DNA of 37,208 nt from Planctomycetes bacterium UBA1662 (lineage in GTDB: Bacteria; Planctomycetota; UBA8108): assembly GCA_002320775.1 (NCBI GenBank), contig DCKY01000202.1, positions 1 to 37,208 of the forward strand, given 5' to 3'. Positions 23,761 through 32,538 of the stretch are shown in pieces. The notes under the pieces were generated by a model, which was given only the letters and a program-made list of their open reading frames with translations, was not told the DNA's origin and ran no database searches. Position numbers and translations under genes: made by a program. Every line of letters begins with the position of its first letter. The stretch's first letter is position 1.

Positions 23761-24867
23761 ATGTTGGCGTTGTTAGTTCCACACCTGCCGGAGTTCATCA
23801 AGAACTTCATCGATGGCCTGCTTGAGCCGACGATGTATTTCGTCCTCTCAGTGGTCGGGTTCTGGGCCATGATCCAGTTCAGGTCTTTCTGGACCCGGGG
23901 CTGGTTCATAGGCGGTTTCTTCGCCTTCACGATCGTCTTTTATTTCTGGAGCCTCACAGATGAGAACTTCAAGCTCATCGTCGGTAAGCCGGATAACGTG
24001 CCGATCACGATCCTGTTTTTCTCTCTGGCCTTTCTGCTGTGGGTCGCTTTCAGGAAGATGGTCATCAATGACCGTCTGATCGACAAGGGGTTGCCGACTT
24101 TTGAGCATCGTGAGGCCAGCCGCCGGGTTTATTGCTGGCCTGACCTTGTCTACACCGAGTTTCTCGCGCTGATTCTCTGCACCGTACTCCTGCTGGTCTG
24201 GGCCTACTACCTGAAGGCCCCCCTGGAGGAGCCGGCGAGCCTGGTCAAGACGCCCAACCCATCCAAGGCGCCCTGGTACTTCCTGGGTTTGCAGGAGATG
24301 CTGGTTTATTACGATCCCTGGTTGGCCGGGGTGGTCTTCCCGACCTTCATCATCAATGGTCTGATGGCGATTCCCTATATCGACATGAATCCGAAGGGCA
24401 ACGGCTACTACACTTTTAAGCAGCGCCGTTTCGCTATCTCGACCTTCCTGTTTGGCTTTATCGTTCTCTGGGTAACCCTGATCATCCTTGGAACTTTCCT
24501 GCGAGGGCCCAATTGGAATTTCTTTGGACCCTATGCCTATTGGGATCCCCACATGGTTGAATCTCTCAACAATGTCAACCTGGCCGAGTATGTCTATCTC
24601 GAGTGGCTTGGACGGGCTCTGCCGTCCAACATCCTTCTGCGTGAGCTGCCGGGTTTCCTGACGGTCATAGCCTACTTCGCAGTTCTGCCGCCGCTATTGG
24701 CCAACCTGGTGTTCCGCAAGATGTACAAGGACCTGGGCTTTATACGCTACCAGACGATGGTCTTTTTCCTGCTCTGCATGGCAGCTCTGCCCCTGAAGAT
24801 GGTTCTTCGCTGGACGGTCAACCTGAAATATATCGTCGCGATTCCCGAATACTTTTTTAACATTTGA
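23761..24867 (+). CDS. Cytochrome b C-terminal (subunit IV-like) protein with an altered Qo motif
   Basis: This 368-residue membrane protein provides the C-terminal helices of cytochrome b. The Qo loop reads KTPNPSKAPWYFLGLQEML. The usual PEWY becomes APWY at residues 170-173, with Pro in place of the proton-accepting Glu. About five helices beyond the standard subunit IV are predicted: two or three at the N-terminus (LEPTMYFVLSVVGFWAMI and following) and more at the C-terminus. The gene lies 25 nt after the b6-like gene and 23 nt before the octahaem cytochrome gene. Non-PEWY variants are known in other lineages and have been connected with low-potential quinones, so a menaquinone substrate is plausible but unproven. 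Confidence 0.88.
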   Translation: MLALLVPHLPEFIKNFIDGLLEPTMYFVLSVVGFWAMIQFRSFWTRGWFIGGFFAFTIVFYFWSLTDENFKLIVGKPDNVPITILFFSLAFLLWVAFRKMVINDRLIDKGLPTFEHREASRRVYCWPDLVYTEFLALILCTVLLLVWAYYLKAPLEEPASLVKTPNPSKAPWYFLGLQEMLVYYDPWLAGVVFPTFIINGLMAIPYIDMNPKGNGYYTFKQRRFAISTFLFGFIVLWVTLIILGTFLRGPNWNFFGPYAYWDPHMVESLNNVNLAEYVYLEWLGRALPSNILLRELPGFLTVIAYFAVLPPLLANLVFRKMYKDLGFIRYQTMVFFLLCMAALPLKMVLRWTVNLKYIVAIPEYFFNI

Positions 24868-24890
24868 ATTGAAACCACAGGCAAGTATCG

Positions 24891-27800
24891 ATGCCGAATG
24901 ACAGAGGACCCTGGTGTCCTACAAGAGGTTACCTGGATGACAGTGGAGCTCAGCCGGCTCCTGCTCCGGCTGATGCCGGTGCCGCGGAGGCTCCCGCTCA
25001 GGAAGTTCCGGCTGCAGCGTCCCCTGCTCCTGCTGCCGGGGGCGGAGGAGATCAGTACTGGACGCCTACTCGTGGCTACCTTGGCTCGGGCGCGGCCGCT
25101 GCGCCGGCGCCTGAGGTCGCGGCGTCAGAGGCGCCCGCAGAAGCTCCGGTCGAGGCAGAGGCTCCGCCTGAGGTGGTTACGGCCAGCAAGGAAGCTCCTG
25201 CAGAGACTCCGGCTGAGGAGGCCTCCGGCCCCGAGTTGCCTGAGTTGCCAGAGGAAGATCCTCTCAAGGAGTCCGTAACGACCGTCGATTCGATGGTCGA
25301 GGGAGAAGGCTTCCGAGAGTTCTCCCAGAGTATCTTTACCGAACCCGATAGCGAGACCACCCTCTATCGCGTGTCGGCCCTGAATGTCGCCTTCGCAATC
25401 TCGAGCGCCGCGCTGCTCGTGATCACCCTGGCGGTTTTCTGGCAGGATTACGATCGGCAGTGGAAGCATATCCAGGCCCATTGGCGGGATGTGCAGGCCG
25501 AGGAGTCCGAGGAGGCGCTGAAAAATGCCAGGGAAGGAGAGCTTGAAAAGCTTGAAAGCCTGGCCCAGGGATTCTCTCTCGTTCTGGACAAGCTCACGGG
25601 GACGAAGATTGACCGCCTGTTGCCGGAGAAGGCAGCCGGGGTAGATGTGAATTATCTGAGGCTGGTCGACCATGTCCAGGAATTGGAGGTTCAGATCGAG
25701 GCAGAGGTTGCCAAGAATTCCGAATTGAGAGAAAAGCTTCGGGAGAAAAACGATGCGTCCTTCGCAGCCAGCGAGGCTGATCGAGCCCTGCGCGCCTATC
25801 GCGGTGATTTCCAGGCTGCCAAATTCAACTTTGAGGAAAGCAAGAAACATACGCTGGCCGATGGCACTACAGAGTCAGCGGTCGCGAAGGTCAGGGAACT
25901 TTCCGTCGAGTTCAATAAAAACTCCGTCAAGGTTCTCAACGATAAGCTCTTCAAGATGGAGAAGACCGGGAACGAGGCGAAGGCGGCGGAGGCTGCCTAC
26001 GACGCGGTGTTGAAGGAGAAGACGTCGGTGGCCGGCGGCACTACCGATTATTCCGCTCTGAAGACGGGCTTGAAGAATAGCCTGCTTGCAGTCAACAGTG
26101 CCCTCAAGCAATACCAGCTGGTCGATTCGTCCATGAGGAACGCGGTTCGTAACGCTCCGCTTCTTGATTTCATGGCTCCGAGCTACAAGATCGATAAGGT
26201 GGTGACTCCCGGGCTCAAGGAGCCGCTCAACTTCATGGACGTCGATCGCGTGCACCGATGTAAGACCTGCCACATCAACATCGACGATCCGAATCCCCGT
26301 TTCGTTGGGTACCAGGATGAAAAGTGGGGCTCGGTTTATGCCAGCCACCCCCGTCTTGACCTGTTTCTTTCGGCGGCCAGCCCTCACACCTATCAGGACA
26401 CCGGTTGCACCACCTGCCATTACGGAGATGGCCATGCGATCGAGTTCACCATAGTCGCGCACACTCCGGCTGGTGAAGAGCAGAGGACAGAGTGGGAGGA
26501 TAAGTACCACTGGCATCTGAAGCATTACGAGGAGCATCCGATGCTCCCGACAGACTTTACCAGTTCGAGCTGCACCAAGTGTCACAATGATCAATGGGAA
26601 ATTGAGGGAGCCGAGCGGCTCAACCTGGGCAAGAAGCTGGTTCGGACCTATGGCTGCTTTGGCTGCCATACGATCGAAGGTTTCGAGGTTGCCGCCGGGG
26701 CTTCGGATGATCGGGTCTGGAAGCTCAACAAGGTGGGGCCCAACCTCAAGCATCTCGGCGACAAGGTCTCCATGGGTTTCCTGACCCGCTGGATTCGTGA
26801 TCCGGTGCATTTCCGGGAATCATCAAAGATGCCGCGTTTCTTTGATCTGTCGAATTCCAATGGCAAGATGCTTCGCCCTCTCGGCTCAGCTGATGACGAA
26901 TCGGGCGGCAGTGAAGAGGTGGATTTCAACCTGCGAAACAGCGTCGAGGTGTTGGGGCTTGCGACCTACCTTTTCAATACCAGCATGAGCACTCCGAGAG
27001 CCGCAACGGCGCCGGCTGGAGACCCTGTGCGCGGTCGCGAGCTTGTCAAGACGCTTGGCTGCATGGGGTGTCACAGCATCAAGGTCGAATCCGAGAGTGA
27101 ATACGATGAGCCTCTCCCCGCGTTGGCGGCTGTTCTTGCCGGGCTGGAACAGAAAGCTGCGCAGTCGGCTGAAGGGCAGCCCCAGCTTGCCGCGGCCTAT
27201 CGGGAATCCGGGGCAAAGCTTTCGGAGCTTTATGGATGGCTCAAGGGACTGGATGTCGGCTCCGAGCTTGAGGAGCTCTACAGCAAGAGCAAGAGATCGA
27301 TCGAGGAATCGATGGCGCTCGAAGAGAGCCTTGAGATCGAAGAAAGCGCGCTGGAGAGCGCCGGCCAGCTGGCCGATGCAGCCTACAATCGCTGGGTTCA
27401 CAATACCTTTGGGCCGGACCTGAGTACCTTGGCCCGCAAATTCGACCTGGCGACCGAGCTCGGGCGTAAAAAGGCGGCCAACTGGCTCTCAAGCTGGATT
27501 CTCAATCCCCAGGCGCATGATCCCGAGACGGTCATGCCTCGTTTTCGGCTTGCTCCCGGCCAGGATTCCGCTGGAGAGCAGAAGGTCGCCGACATGGTCA
27601 GCTATCTCCTGACGCTTGATTATAACGATGTCGATCTTGCGGCCCAGCCCTCCGCTTCCCCTGCTACGCTCGGTGAGAGTCAGAAGAAGGATCGGGACGA
27701 AGGGTGGGAGAGCGGGTTGGTCACGACCAATGCAGCCGAGATCGAAGGAGACCCGGCGAAAAAGAAGATTCTTGATGATATAGCGACCTATTATCTGAGC

Positions 27801-29978
27801 GCGGTGCATGGCACATCGAGGGCGGCGGACCTGTTGAAAGGCGGTAACGCCAGCAAGCCGATGACGACCTCGGAGAAGCTCAACCTGGTAGGACATCGCC
27901 TGGTACGCCGCTATGGCTGTTTCGGCTGCCACAACGGAATCAGGGACGATGATCCCGATCCAGGTGCGCCGCCTTCCGACAAGGTTGCCTATTTCGATGG
28001 CGCCCAGCCAATTGGAGCCGAGCTTAACAAGTGGGGCGACAAGGGCTCTGACCGCCTGGATTTCGGGCAGTGGGGCCATCAGAAAGATGGATCCGAGGCG
28101 ATCCCCCATCAGCGTCACGAGTGGGCCAAGGCCAAGCTCAGCGACACCAGGAGATTTGATGTTCTGCCTCGCAGGGTGACAGTTGGAAAGAGCAGCTCAG
28201 GGAAGCCGGTCTACGATTACAAGGTGACGAAGCAATTAGTCCACAAGGGGGCCGACGAACTTCTGAAGATGCCGCTGTTTCCGTTCCACGATAAGCCGGA
28301 ACAGGTCGAGGCCGTCGTTGCCTATGTCATCAGCCTCGTAGCAGACCCGGTCGATCCCGCCAGGAAAAAACATCTTTCGGAAAAGGAGAGAATTCTCGAG
28401 GGCGGCAGCCGCCTTGTTCAGAAGCTCAACTGCTCAGGCTGTCATCGTCTTGGAGCGACCACCAGCTATGTGTCGGTTGATGACCTTCCGAATCCCAACG
28501 CGCTCGGCGATGAGTCCGGCCGGAAGAATGTCATGCAAGCGGAGACCTGGCTCGCCAAGAGCTACCGGCTAGCCGCACGACCGGCCGGCCCGGAAGGATC
28601 GAATCTCGGGATCGAGCTTCCCGCTGGCTTCCCGCTCGGTCAACAGGTCGGGCAGTTCAGCTCCGGCGATGCGAATGCCGATGCGGCCCTGCCGCAGGTG
28701 TTCACCTCGAACGAGGATCCCATGTCGGTTGTCGATGTCGCCCGCAGGCATTTCTACCCCCTTCCGGGCTTTGTCCAGGATATAGCCCGGGTGATTGACT
28801 CGATGTACAACGAGGAAGAGCCTGCCGACACGCTCGCTAACCGGGGGATCTATGATTTTGTGCGCAAGCGCCTGGAGGATCCGGCCGGGTTGATCTCACG
28901 GTTGCGCAAGTCTTATGAGGATGAATCGAGCGCGCTCGGACAATTCCTTGTCACTATGTTAGAGACTCCCTATGACATCGACCTCGATTCCTTGCCGGCT
29001 GACTTGGGGGTGAGCAAGAATGAACTCCAGGGGCTTGCGACGCAGTATTACTCGGCTCTTGGCGGGGTTCTTTCCGAGAGTTCTGTCAGCGAGCGAAAAC
29101 TCGCGGTGAAGGGCTATGGCGAGGGTGGAGTGCGTTTCTACTTTGGAACAGAACTGACCGACAGGTTCAAGGCGCCGCCGCCGCTGTTGCGCCAGGGAGA
29201 GCGCGTCAAGAGTGACTGGTTCTTCCATTTCCTGCAGGACGTGCGTCCTATCCGGCCCTGGTTGAAGGTTCGAATGCCGTCCTTCAACCTTACGCAGGCT
29301 GAGGCCCGCCTGATTGTCCAGTGGTTCAAGGCTGTCAGCGAGGTTCCGTATGGTGAGGAGCTTTTCGCTGAGGACAGGTTCGAAAAAGAACAGGCTCTCA
29401 AGGGGCAGCTGCTGTTTGGGAAGGGTACGGCTGCGGTCAAGGGCAAGCAATGCAGCCAGTGTCATCCTCGCGGCGCAGAATTACCGACCCTGCCGATCCT
29501 AGCCCAGGGAGCCGGTACGGTGGCTCCCGCAGAGGTCCCGTTGAGCGCTCCGGGTGACAGCCACTTCCTGGTCTGGAAGGATTCCGACGGCAAGGTCCTC
29601 TTGCAGGGAGGGTTTGCCACCCAGGATGCCGTTCAGGCCGCGGGTGGTGAGCTTGGCGGTAAGGCATCTGCCTGGGCGGCCGGAAAGCCGTGGGATAAGA
29701 GCTCCTGGGGGCCGGATCTCAGCGCGGCCGCCGGCCGGCTGCGAGCGCAGTGGATGCGGGATTGGCTCTATTTCCCACCTGACTTCATGCCAGGGACCAA
29801 GATGCCGAACTATTTCCAGGAGCGGAAGAAGTATACCGGGAACCCGGCCTCGGAAATTGATGCTAAAGATCTTGCGGATGTAAACGCCCTTCTCCAGTAC
29901 CTGCGCCATATGAACGACAACAAGATGGCGACCGCTCCCCGTGAGGAGCCCCAGGAAGAGGCAGGAGGCGGTAATTAG
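24891..29978 (+). CDS. Giant membrane-tethered octahaem c-type cytochrome of bc complex 2
   Basis: The 1695-residue product has an N-terminal Ala/Pro/Glu-rich tail (1-163), one membrane helix (about 164-186), a coiled-coil stretch (about 190-420) and then eight CXXCH sites: CKTCH 457, CTTCH 506, CTKCH 561, CFGCH 589, CMGCH 724, CFGCH 1010, CSGCH 1181 and CSQCH 1521. The last five each have a later Met-Pro (Met647, 882, 1127, 1462, 1638) as expected for class I cytochrome c domains. The first three have none and may be bis-His. The tail carries an octapeptide twice, WCPTRGYL (8-15) and WTPTRGYL (57-64). With no cleavable signal peptide, the tail is probably cytoplasmic and the haems extracytoplasmic. 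It is the likely cytochrome c1 replacement accepting electrons from the Rieske protein. Confidence 0.88.
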   Translation: MPNDRGPWCPTRGYLDDSGAQPAPAPADAGAAEAPAQEVPAAASPAPAAGGGGDQYWTPTRGYLGSGAAAAPAPEVAASEAPAEAPVEAEAPPEVVTASKEAPAETPAEEASGPELPELPEEDPLKESVTTVDSMVEGEGFREFSQSIFTEPDSETTLYRVSALNVAFAISSAALLVITLAVFWQDYDRQWKHIQAHWRDVQAEESEEALKNAREGELEKLESLAQGFSLVLDKLTGTKIDRLLPEKAAGVDVNYLRLVDHVQELEVQIEAEVAKNSELREKLREKNDASFAASEADRALRAYRGDFQAAKFNFEESKKHTLADGTTESAVAKVRELSVEFNKNSVKVLNDKLFKMEKTGNEAKAAEAAYDAVLKEKTSVAGGTTDYSALKTGLKNSLLAVNSALKQYQLVDSSMRNAVRNAPLLDFMAPSYKIDKVVTPGLKEPLNFMDVDRVHRCKTCHINIDDPNPRFVGYQDEKWGSVYASHPRLDLFLSAASPHTYQDTGCTTCHYGDGHAIEFTIVAHTPAGEEQRTEWEDKYHWHLKHYEEHPMLPTDFTSSSCTKCHNDQWEIEGAERLNLGKKLVRTYGCFGCHTIEGFEVAAGASDDRVWKLNKVGPNLKHLGDKVSMGFLTRWIRDPVHFRESSKMPRFFDLSNSNGKMLRPLGSADDESGGSEEVDFNLRNSVEVLGLATYLFNTSMSTPRAATAPAGDPVRGRELVKTLGCMGCHSIKVESESEYDEPLPALAAVLAGLEQKAAQSAEGQPQLAAAYRESGAKLSELYGWLKGLDVGSELEELYSKSKRSIEESMALEESLEIEESALESAGQLADAAYNRWVHNTFGPDLSTLARKFDLATELGRKKAANWLSSWILNPQAHDPETVMPRFRLAPGQDSAGEQKVADMVSYLLTLDYNDVDLAAQPSASPATLGESQKKDRDEGWESGLVTTNAAEIEGDPAKKKILDDIATYYLSAVHGTSRAADLLKGGNASKPMTTSEKLNLVGHRLVRRYGCFGCHNGIRDDDPDPGAPPSDKVAYFDGAQPIGAELNKWGDKGSDRLDFGQWGHQKDGSEAIPHQRHEWAKAKLSDTRRFDVLPRRVTVGKSSSGKPVYDYKVTKQLVHKGADELLKMPLFPFHDKPEQVEAVVAYVISLVADPVDPARKKHLSEKERILEGGSRLVQKLNCSGCHRLGATTSYVSVDDLPNPNALGDESGRKNVMQAETWLAKSYRLAARPAGPEGSNLGIELPAGFPLGQQVGQFSSGDANADAALPQVFTSNEDPMSVVDVARRHFYPLPGFVQDIARVIDSMYNEEEPADTLANRGIYDFVRKRLEDPAGLISRLRKSYEDESSALGQFLVTMLETPYDIDLDSLPADLGVSKNELQGLATQYYSALGGVLSESSVSERKLAVKGYGEGGVRFYFGTELTDRFKAPPPLLRQGERVKSDWFFHFLQDVRPIRPWLKVRMPSFNLTQAEARLIVQWFKAVSEVPYGEELFAEDRFEKEQALKGQLLFGKGTAAVKGKQCSQCHPRGAELPTLPILAQGAGTVAPAEVPLSAPGDSHFLVWKDSDGKVLLQGGFATQDAVQAAGGELGGKASAWAAGKPWDKSSWGPDLSAAAGRLRAQWMRDWLYFPPDFMPGTKMPNYFQERKKYTGNPASEIDAKDLADVNALLQYLRHMNDNKMATAPREEPQEEAGGGN

Positions 29979-30041
29979 GCGCGACAGGATGGCGGCCTCC
30001 AGGCTGTGAGCCTGTCCCGTAGTTAGGACCGCTGCTCAGCA

Positions 30042-31487
30042 ATGTCATTTGATGCGCTTGTAGTCGGTGGTGGCATTTCCGGATTGTCCACCGCGCATTT
30101 CCTCCTGCGGCATCTGCGTGCCGGGCGCCCAGGGGCGGAAGCTCTGGTGAAGGTCATCGAGGCTTCGGACCGAAGCGGCGGCTCGATTGGTACGGAGCGG
30201 GTCGATGGTTTCCTTTTTGAACAGGGCCCCAACGGCGTATTAGACAATGCCCCCGACACCCTTGAACTGATCTCCAGCCTCGGACTCGATGAGAAATTGC
30301 TGCCGGCTTCTCCGCGTTCTTCCGACCGCTACCTGATGAGAGAGGGCCAGCTCGAGCCTCTTCCCCGCAGCTCGCGCGCCTTTCTGTTTTCGAGGGTGCT
30401 CTCCTTGCGGGGGCGCTTCGGGCTGTTGCTCGAGCCCTTTCGACCCAGGGGTCGCGCAGCGGCGGATGAGTCCATCGCGGAGTTTGGCCGCCGGCGTCTC
30501 GGGCAGGAGGCGGTAGATGTCCTGCTCGATCCGATGGTTACAGGCATCTATGCCGGCGACGTCGAGGCGCTGAGTATGAAGAGCTGCTTTCCGCGTATGA
30601 CGGCCCTTGAGGAGGAGCATGGCAGCCTGGTCTGGGGGATGATGAGGAGAGGCAAGAAGAAATCTTCAGGCGAAGGCAAGACCTCGCCGTTTTCAGCCAC
30701 TCTGCACAGCTTTGAGGAAGGTCTTGGAACGCTTTCCGGGGCGCTTGCTGGAGAGCTCGGCGAGAACATTGAATACGGCCTCGGGGCTGAGAGCATCAGC
30801 CCGTGCGCCGAGGGCTGGCGGGTTACTTTTTCCGATGGCCGGGAGGAGACAGCCCGGGCGCTGGTCCTGGCCGTTCCTGCTTGCCGCGCGGCCTCGCTTT
30901 TTTCGGGATCGCAATCCGGTCTCGGTAGAGATCTGGCGACCATCTCCTATTCCTCTGTGGCTGTTGTCTGCCTTGGTTACCGGGTCGAGGATGTCGATTC
31001 GGAACTCGATGGTTACGGTTTCCTGGCTCCCGCCAGTGAGGGATTGCAGACGCTTGGCATGATCTGGACCTCGAGCATCTTTCCAGGACATGCCCCCGAA
31101 GGTCACGTGAGTATCCGGGCGCTGGTGGGTGGGGCTCGTTTTCCAGAAGTCGTCGGAAAGCCGGACGAAGAGTTGATTGATATTATACAGCGGGAGACGG
31201 GGGCGGCGATCGGTCTCAGGGGGAAGCCGGTGGCTCAGCGAGTTTATCGCTACGAGCAGGCGATTCCTCAATACGAGGTTGGCCACCAGGCCCTCCTGGA
31301 TGGCCTGGAGGCTCGCCTGAGGGCATTTCCGGGGCTTTTTCTGACCGGGAACTCTTACCGGGGGGTCTCTGTCAACGACTGTCTTAGAGAGGGAAAGCGG
31401 ACGGCAGACAAGGTTTCTCAGTACCTGGGAAAAGACGCCTCGGCAGATTCTTCCTCCCAGCCTCCGCCTCCGCCGGATACGGCCTAG
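30042..31487 (+). CDS. hemG: Protoporphyrinogen/coproporphyrinogen oxidase, HemY type
   Basis: This FAD enzyme of 481 residues oxidises protoporphyrinogen IX (or coproporphyrinogen III) late in haem synthesis. It has the N-terminal dinucleotide-binding GGGISGLSTA (residues 9-18), an acidic ribose-binding position in VIEASDRSGGSIGTE, and the family end signature TGNSYRGVSVNDC near residue 445. The sequence belongs to the oxygen-dependent HemY family (named hemG in some annotation systems, cgoX for the coproporphyrin branch). The sequence alone does not decide between the two substrates. It ends in a proline-rich tail. It sits between the multihaem cytochrome operon and the oxidase cluster, matching a high haem demand. 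Confidence 0.9.
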   Translation: MSFDALVVGGGISGLSTAHFLLRHLRAGRPGAEALVKVIEASDRSGGSIGTERVDGFLFEQGPNGVLDNAPDTLELISSLGLDEKLLPASPRSSDRYLMREGQLEPLPRSSRAFLFSRVLSLRGRFGLLLEPFRPRGRAAADESIAEFGRRRLGQEAVDVLLDPMVTGIYAGDVEALSMKSCFPRMTALEEEHGSLVWGMMRRGKKKSSGEGKTSPFSATLHSFEEGLGTLSGALAGELGENIEYGLGAESISPCAEGWRVTFSDGREETARALVLAVPACRAASLFSGSQSGLGRDLATISYSSVAVVCLGYRVEDVDSELDGYGFLAPASEGLQTLGMIWTSSIFPGHAPEGHVSIRALVGGARFPEVVGKPDEELIDIIQRETGAAIGLRGKPVAQRVYRYEQAIPQYEVGHQALLDGLEARLRAFPGLFLTGNSYRGVSVNDCLREGKRTADKVSQYLGKDASADSSSQPPPPPDTA

Positions 31488-31593
31488 GAAAAGGCTTGAA
31501 AAGACTTTTTTGCACTCTAACTTATGACATCTGAACCCGGCGAAGCAGAGTTCTAACTACTTGATAAAAGTAAGAATAGGAGTGGCGGATAGA

Positions 31594-32490
31594 ATGCAGG
31601 CGGATCGATATTCACCTATGGGCGTTGGTGTCGCGGTTTTGATGATCGCTGGTCTCTCGGCGTTGATTTCAGGCTGTGAAACCAAGAAGCAGGCCAAGGC
31701 GCCCGGCGGGTCTGAGCAGAATAGCGTTGGCACGGCCAGTGGCACTAGCCCAGAGACTTCGGAGGCCGGCGCCGGCGAAGCGGGAGGTTCTCCCAAGCAG
31801 AAGTTTGGTTCTGTCGTATTGACTGGAATTGTCAAGCTCTCTGGATCGTCTGCCAAGATCCCCCTGGATATCTCGGCCAAGCCTGAGTGCGGCAAGCAGC
31901 GGGAGGCGCAGTCGCTTGGCCCTCTCAACGCTGAGACGGTCGTGGCGGGAGCGGATGGCGGTCTGAAGGACTGCATCGTCTATATCAGCAAGGGACTCGG
32001 CCGCTACAACCTCAAGGACATGGGTACTTACGGTCACCCTGAAAAGGTCGTGATTGACCAGAAGGGGTGTCAGTATATCCCTCATGTTTTCGCCCTGCAT
32101 AAGGATCAACAGGTGGTGCTGAAGAATAGCGACCCCTTCCTTCATAACGTGAGCATCCCCCAGCTGTCCTTCAACCTTTCGATGCCAAATGTTGGCGAAG
32201 AGGTTCGGGATCGATTTTTTAAGAAGGCTGGCCCACATGTCTGCCAGTGTTCCGTCCACCCCTGGATGTCCGCATACGCCTTCGTGGTGAAGAACCCGTT
32301 CTTTTCCCAGACGGCAGAGGACGGCAAATTCTCCATCGGAAAGCTGCCGGATGGAGATGGCACCTATACCGTAGAGGTCTGGCATGAAAAAGACCGTAAG
32401 CTGAAGGCCCCCAAGGCGCAGAAAATAACCGTGAAGGATGGTGCCGTGGTCGAAGGGAACATCGTTTTCGAATTTACCTATAAAGGTTAG
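31594..32490 (+). CDS. Cupredoxin-domain lipoprotein heading the oxidase cluster
   Basis: This 298-residue protein has a lipoprotein signal with lipobox LISGC (lipid-bearing Cys28), a Ser/Gly/Ala/Glu-rich linker and a plastocyanin-like domain. Type 1 copper ligands are visible as His184 (FLHNVS) and Cys219, His222 and Met225 in CQCSVHPWM. An additional Cys217 stands two residues before the ligand. A carboxypeptidase-regulatory-like beta domain follows (about 235-298). ATG 31594 is preceded by AGGAG with an 11-nt spacer; the TTG at 31561 and GTG at 31582 are less likely. It is followed 48 nt later by coxB, so it could donate electrons to the oxidase or help in copper delivery; both are inference. 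Confidence 0.82.
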   Translation: MQADRYSPMGVGVAVLMIAGLSALISGCETKKQAKAPGGSEQNSVGTASGTSPETSEAGAGEAGGSPKQKFGSVVLTGIVKLSGSSAKIPLDISAKPECGKQREAQSLGPLNAETVVAGADGGLKDCIVYISKGLGRYNLKDMGTYGHPEKVVIDQKGCQYIPHVFALHKDQQVVLKNSDPFLHNVSIPQLSFNLSMPNVGEEVRDRFFKKAGPHVCQCSVHPWMSAYAFVVKNPFFSQTAEDGKFSIGKLPDGDGTYTVEVWHEKDRKLKAPKAQKITVKDGAVVEGNIVFEFTYKG

Positions 32491-32538
32491 TATCTGGTTC
32501 ATTACATCCAGAGAGTTTTCAGGAAGTTGAAGCAAGTA

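Noticed and set aside
30000..30014. CAGGCT-GTG-AGCCTG hairpin after the octahaem cytochrome gene
   Set aside because: The stem is short, with a 3-nt loop and no T tract, so I do not call it a terminator.
31488..31530. AAAAG ... CTTTTTT after hemG as a possible terminator
   Set aside because: The pairing is A/T only, with no GC stem; not a credible intrinsic terminator.
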